The notes under the pieces: generated by a model | Database searches by the model: none | What the model was told of the DNA's origin: nothing | What the model saw: only the letters and a program-made list of their open reading frames with translations | Made by a program: the position numbers and the translations under genes | Assembly (NCBI GenBank): GCA_002437575.1 | Contig: DJQK01000151.1 | Coordinates: 1 to 8,821 of the forward strand | Source: Clostridiales bacterium UBA6388 | GTDB lineage: Bacteria; Bacillota; Clostridia; Oscillospirales; Oscillospiraceae | DNA: 8,821 nt | Direction: 5' to 3' | Shown: in pieces, positions 6,237-8,821 of the stretch | How positions within the stretch are numbered: position 1 is the stretch's first letter | How the letters are laid out: each line of letters begins with the position of its first letter

Positions 6237-7433
6237 TTATTCTTCGATCAATTTCCGCAGCGCCGGGAACAGGCGCAGGCTTCTTGGCAGGATCCCATTC
6301 ATACAGGCGATGGCGACGCCGTAGTTGGTAAATGGGACGTTCTGGTCCTGGGCGCATTTCATGCGGTAGAGCATCTCGCGCTCGGAGAGCATACACCCGC
6401 CGCAGTGCAGAACGAGGGAAAAGCCGCTCAAATCCTCGGGAAAGCCCGTGCCGGCGCTGAGCTCGACGGAAATTTCCGCGCCGCTGTAGTTTTTCAGCCA
6501 ACGTGGGAGCTTCACCGCGCCGATATCGCCGCATTGCCGGTGGTGCGTGCAGCCCTCGGAAATGAGCACTTTATCGCCGTCGCGAAGCGTTTTGAGCGCC
6601 GCCGCGCCGCGCACCGCCGTTTCCAGAAAGCCCTTGTACCGGGCCATGAGAATGGAAAACGACGTGAGCGGAATGTCCTCCGGGACGAGCTTCGACACGA
6701 GGCCGAACGCCTGCGAGTCCGTTACGACCATGTCGGGCTTTCTTCCGAGCGAGGATAAAAGTTTCGCCAGCTGTGTTTCCTTGACCACGATGCAGCAAGC
6801 GTCGCCGTCCAGCACATCGCGGATGGCCTGCACCTGCGGCAAAATCATCCGTCCCTTGGGGGCAGATTCGTCGATCGGCGTCACCAGAACGACAAGCCCA
6901 TCGGGAGAAACCAGGTCTGCAATCAGCTTCCGGCCGTCTTCCTTTGGGGCAAGCGCTCCCAAGCGCTCCTTGAGCTCGAAAATTCCCTCGCCCGTCGCCG
7001 CGCTGACGCACAAAACGCCCTCCGGCGCCGCAGAAAACAGGTCTTTTTTGTTGAATACCACGACGTGCGGGATCAGCTTTTCGCGAAACAGCGACAAAAG
7101 CTCTTCGTCGTCCTTTTGCAGTCCTTTTGTTCCGTCGACCACGAGAACGGCGATGTCCGTTTTGTTGAGCACCCGCTTCGTGCGCAGCACGCGCTTCTGG
7201 CCGAGCTCGAGCTCGTCGTCGTCATAGCCCGGCGTGTCGATGATCAGAACCGGGCCGAGCGGCAGAAGCTCCATCGCCTTCTGCACAGGGTCTGTCGTCG
7301 TGCCCGGACGGCCGGAGACCACGGCTAAATCCTGCCCGGTGACGGCGTTGACGACGCTCGATTTTCCGGCGTTGCGCAGCCCGAAAAAGCCGATATGCAG
7401 CCGGTTGGCAGATGGGGTATCGTTGAGACTCAT
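6237..7433 (-). CDS. hydF: [FeFe]-hydrogenase H-cluster maturation GTPase HydF
   Basis: HydF, 398 residues, is the GTPase and iron-sulfur scaffold on which the di-iron subcluster of [FeFe] hydrogenase is built (with HydE and HydG) before delivery to HydA. The GTPase domain (~10-165) has the P-loop GLRNAGKS (18-25), the switch-I threonines GTTTDP (44-49), DTPG (66-69) and NKKD (128-131). A dimerisation domain (~170-265) follows. The C-terminal cluster domain carries the diagnostic ligand set C295-T-H297 and H343-C344-x-x-C347, the CxH...HCxxC signature of HydF. AGGAGG (7446-7441) lies seven bases before the ATG. It follows a substrate-binding protein gene by only 20 bases, so the two are probably co-transcribed. 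HydE, HydG and a hydrogenase are not in the window. The presence of HydF indicates a hydrogen-metabolising anaerobe. Confidence 0.96.
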   Translation of the reverse strand: MSLNDTPSANRLHIGFFGLRNAGKSSVVNAVTGQDLAVVSGRPGTTTDPVQKAMELLPLGPVLIIDTPGYDDDELELGQKRVLRTKRVLNKTDIAVLVVDGTKGLQKDDEELLSLFREKLIPHVVVFNKKDLFSAAPEGVLCVSAATGEGIFELKERLGALAPKEDGRKLIADLVSPDGLVVLVTPIDESAPKGRMILPQVQAIRDVLDGDACCIVVKETQLAKLLSSLGRKPDMVVTDSQAFGLVSKLVPEDIPLTSFSILMARYKGFLETAVRGAAALKTLRDGDKVLISEGCTHHRQCGDIGAVKLPRWLKNYSGAEISVELSAGTGFPEDLSGFSLVLHCGGCMLSEREMLYRMKCAQDQNVPFTNYGVAIACMNGILPRSLRLFPALRKLIEE

Positions 7434-7453
7434 GGCAGCTCCTCCTGAAAATA

Positions 7454-8671
7454 TTAGAAGTAGAGCGTCCCCGCGGCGGAGATGGGGGCGAAGATGGTTT
7501 CGACCTGCTCGGCGGTCAGCGTCAGGCCGAAGACAGTCTGGTAATAGTCGATGGCGGTCTGCGTCACGTCGATGTCTTCAAAAAGCGCGGGATACGTGGT
7601 CTTTGCCATCCACAAAAGCGTGATGGGCGTGTCGATGCCGGGGGTGTAGCTGCGGTACATACCGAGGGGCATTTTGTAGACCTGTTTGTCCTGCACGGCC
7701 TGAATGCCGCTCCAGTCATAGGTGCCGACGGTGTTGTGATAGAGGTCCTCCGGCTGGAAGGTGTTGAAGTTCGTCATGAAAATGACGCCGGGATTCCAGT
7801 CGTAGACCTGCTCGAGGTTCACGGTGACGGAGTTGTCGGTTGAAAGCTCGTTTGCCACGTTGATCGCGCCGATCGCGTCCGACCACCATTGGCCAAAGAA
7901 GAGCTGGCCGGAGGTCGTGATGGTGCTGTCGTTATACTGGAAGAGGAAGAAGGCACGCGCCCGGTCCTCGTCGGCAATGTCCTTGACCCGGTCCTGCACC
8001 ATCGCGTAGACGTCCTCGCTGTAGCTCCGGCAGAGCGCGGCGCGGTCGTTTTCCGGGAAGATCTGAGACAGAAGGTCGATCCAGTTGTTGAGCGTCTCGA
8101 TGCAGTTATACTGCCATTTGTTCGCCGAAACGGCCACGGCGCTGAAGCCGGCAGCGGTGAGCTTTTCGCCGAGCGCGGGGTTCGACGCACTGTAGAACAC
8201 GACGTCCGGCGCGAGCTGCATGAGCTCTTCGGTGTTGACGTCCGTGCCGTTCATGAAGCCGGTCTGGGCGCTGAGAATTTCGGGGTAGAGCTGGGAAAGG
8301 AGGCTATTTTGCGCGGCAGACATACTCGACGGCGCGATGCCGACCAGCTTTTCCGCCGAGTCAAAGAACACGCAAAGAACCGACGGCAGCGGCAGAATGT
8401 CGCAGACGGCGATGCGCTGCGCGTTTTTGGGGACCTCGACGACGTTGTCATTGTGATCGGTGACGGTGATGAAGTCCGATTCCGGTTCCGCCGTCTCTTC
8501 GGACGCTGCTTCCGGTTCGGCTTCTTCCGTTTTGGTTTCCTCGGCCGGGGCGGCCTGCTCCGTTTTTGCGGGCTCGGCAGGCGCGGGGTCCTGTGAGGTC
8601 GCGGCGGGTGCGCAGCCGGCGAGCAGCAGCAGCGCCAGCAGCAGGCAGATGAGTTTTTTGAGATGGTTCAT
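7454..8671 (-). CDS. ABC transporter substrate-binding lipoprotein, iron-chelate/cobalamin (Peripla_BP_2) type
   Basis: Extracytoplasmic binding protein of 405 residues. A lipoprotein signal peptide ends in the lipobox LLAGC (16-20), so C20 would be lipidated. A low-complexity Ala/Pro/Glu/Thr tether follows (~21-65). The class III binding fold (~68-365) shows family features: ITVTDHNDNVVEVPKNAQRIAV at the start of the domain (68-89), TEELMQLAPDVVFYSAS (147-163), LTAAGFSAVAVSAN (171-184), VYDWNPGVIFM (289-299) and WSGIQAVQDKQVYKMP (320-335). Family members bind siderophores, haem, cobalamin or related chelates and hand them to a membrane permease. The ligand cannot be read from sequence. No permease or ATPase gene is in the window, and the next gene on the same strand is hydF, 20 bases on. 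AAAGGA lies about eight bases before the ATG. No convincing promoter was found in the 150 bases upstream. Confidence 0.88.
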   Translation of the reverse strand: MNHLKKLICLLLALLLLAGCAPAATSQDPAPAEPAKTEQAAPAEETKTEEAEPEAASEETAEPESDFITVTDHNDNVVEVPKNAQRIAVCDILPLPSVLCVFFDSAEKLVGIAPSSMSAAQNSLLSQLYPEILSAQTGFMNGTDVNTEELMQLAPDVVFYSASNPALGEKLTAAGFSAVAVSANKWQYNCIETLNNWIDLLSQIFPENDRAALCRSYSEDVYAMVQDRVKDIADEDRARAFFLFQYNDSTITTSGQLFFGQWWSDAIGAINVANELSTDNSVTVNLEQVYDWNPGVIFMTNFNTFQPEDLYHNTVGTYDWSGIQAVQDKQVYKMPLGMYRSYTPGIDTPITLLWMAKTTYPALFEDIDVTQTAIDYYQTVFGLTLTAEQVETIFAPISAAGTLYF

Positions 8672-8821
8672 GATGATGTTCCTTTCCTGTAAGATGTTTT
8701 TAGATGTGATCTACCAAGTCAGGGTTTTGCGTACAAATTCTATTTAGGGTGTATCTGAAAACTCCCGGTGCGACCGGCAGCGAGGATTTTTTGCGCTGAG
8801 CAAGACATTTTTTCGCAGGAA
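8672..8821. other. Right-edge non-coding stretch with short repeats
   Basis: This is the region upstream of the binding-protein gene, cut by the window edge. It contains a perfect 5-bp inverted repeat, CCGGT-GCG-ACCGG (8765-8777), a CAGCG/CGCTG inverted pair (8778-8782, 8794-8798), and two T6-type runs each followed by a GCG/CGC motif (8787-8796, 8808-8816). A string reading GGGTGTATCTGAAAACTC (about 8747-8764) recalls ends of insertion elements, but nothing here identifies one. No gene, and no clear promoter for the binding-protein gene, can be supported. Confidence 0.3.

Noticed and set aside
7889..8596. A 235-codon plus-strand frame opposite the binding-protein gene
   Set aside because: It is the complement of the low-complexity tether and binding domain and has no supporting signals.
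1..8821. CRISPR array, phage genes or toxin-antitoxin system
   Set aside because: No regularly spaced identical repeats, phage structural or integrase genes, or paired small genes were seen.

Overview
The window (roughly 55-60% G+C by eye) reads as chromosome from an anaerobic, gut-type Firmicute, most likely class Clostridia near Oscillospiraceae/Ruminococcaceae. The basis is the high G+C with clostridial-type proteins: a GH3 enzyme with swapped domain order as in ruminal clostridia, an [FeFe]-hydrogenase maturase (HydF), a membrane-anchored HtrA protease with an Asn/Gln/Tyr-rich cytoplasmic tail, and strong AGGAGG-type ribosome binding sites. The taxonomic assignment is inference; no rRNA or marker gene is present.

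Layout. (1) Bases 85-2184, minus strand: a 699-residue GH3-family protein whose C-terminal sandwich and FnIII-like domains precede the barrel domain. Most glucose-binding residues of the barrel appear to be replaced. (2) Bases 2185-2582: a 398-base divergent intergenic region. It contains a 163-base imperfect palindrome with perfect 18-base ends (MITE-like) and then the promoter of the two-component operon. (3) Bases 2583-4708, plus strand: an OmpR/PhoB-type response regulator and its membrane histidine kinase, overlapping by ATGA. (4) Bases 4814-6190, plus strand: an HtrA/DegP-type serine protease with its own promoter, ended by a strong hairpin terminator at 6201-6232 that also lies at the end of the convergent hydF. 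(5) Bases 6237-8671, minus strand: a lipoprotein substrate-binding protein of the iron/cobalamin ABC type, followed 20 bases later by hydF. (6) Bases 8672-8821: a gene-free right edge with short repeats.

How the genes may work together. Regulator, kinase and HtrA look like an envelope-stress module analogous to CssRS-HtrA of Bacillus and CiaRH-HtrA of streptococci. The sequence adds support: the promoter of the regulator and that of htrA share the same direct repeat, TTTACA-N5-TTCA, with an 11-base period, at nearly the same distance from the -10 box. This is the arrangement expected for an OmpR/PhoB-family binding site, so the regulator may control both itself and htrA. The substrate-binding protein and hydF look like one transcript and may link metal or cofactor uptake to hydrogenase maturation, but this rests only on adjacency.

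The observations most worth following are the apparently degenerate GH3 active site, the shared 11-base-period repeats, the 163-base palindrome, the cysteine cluster in the kinase sensor domain and the substrate-binding protein/hydF pairing.
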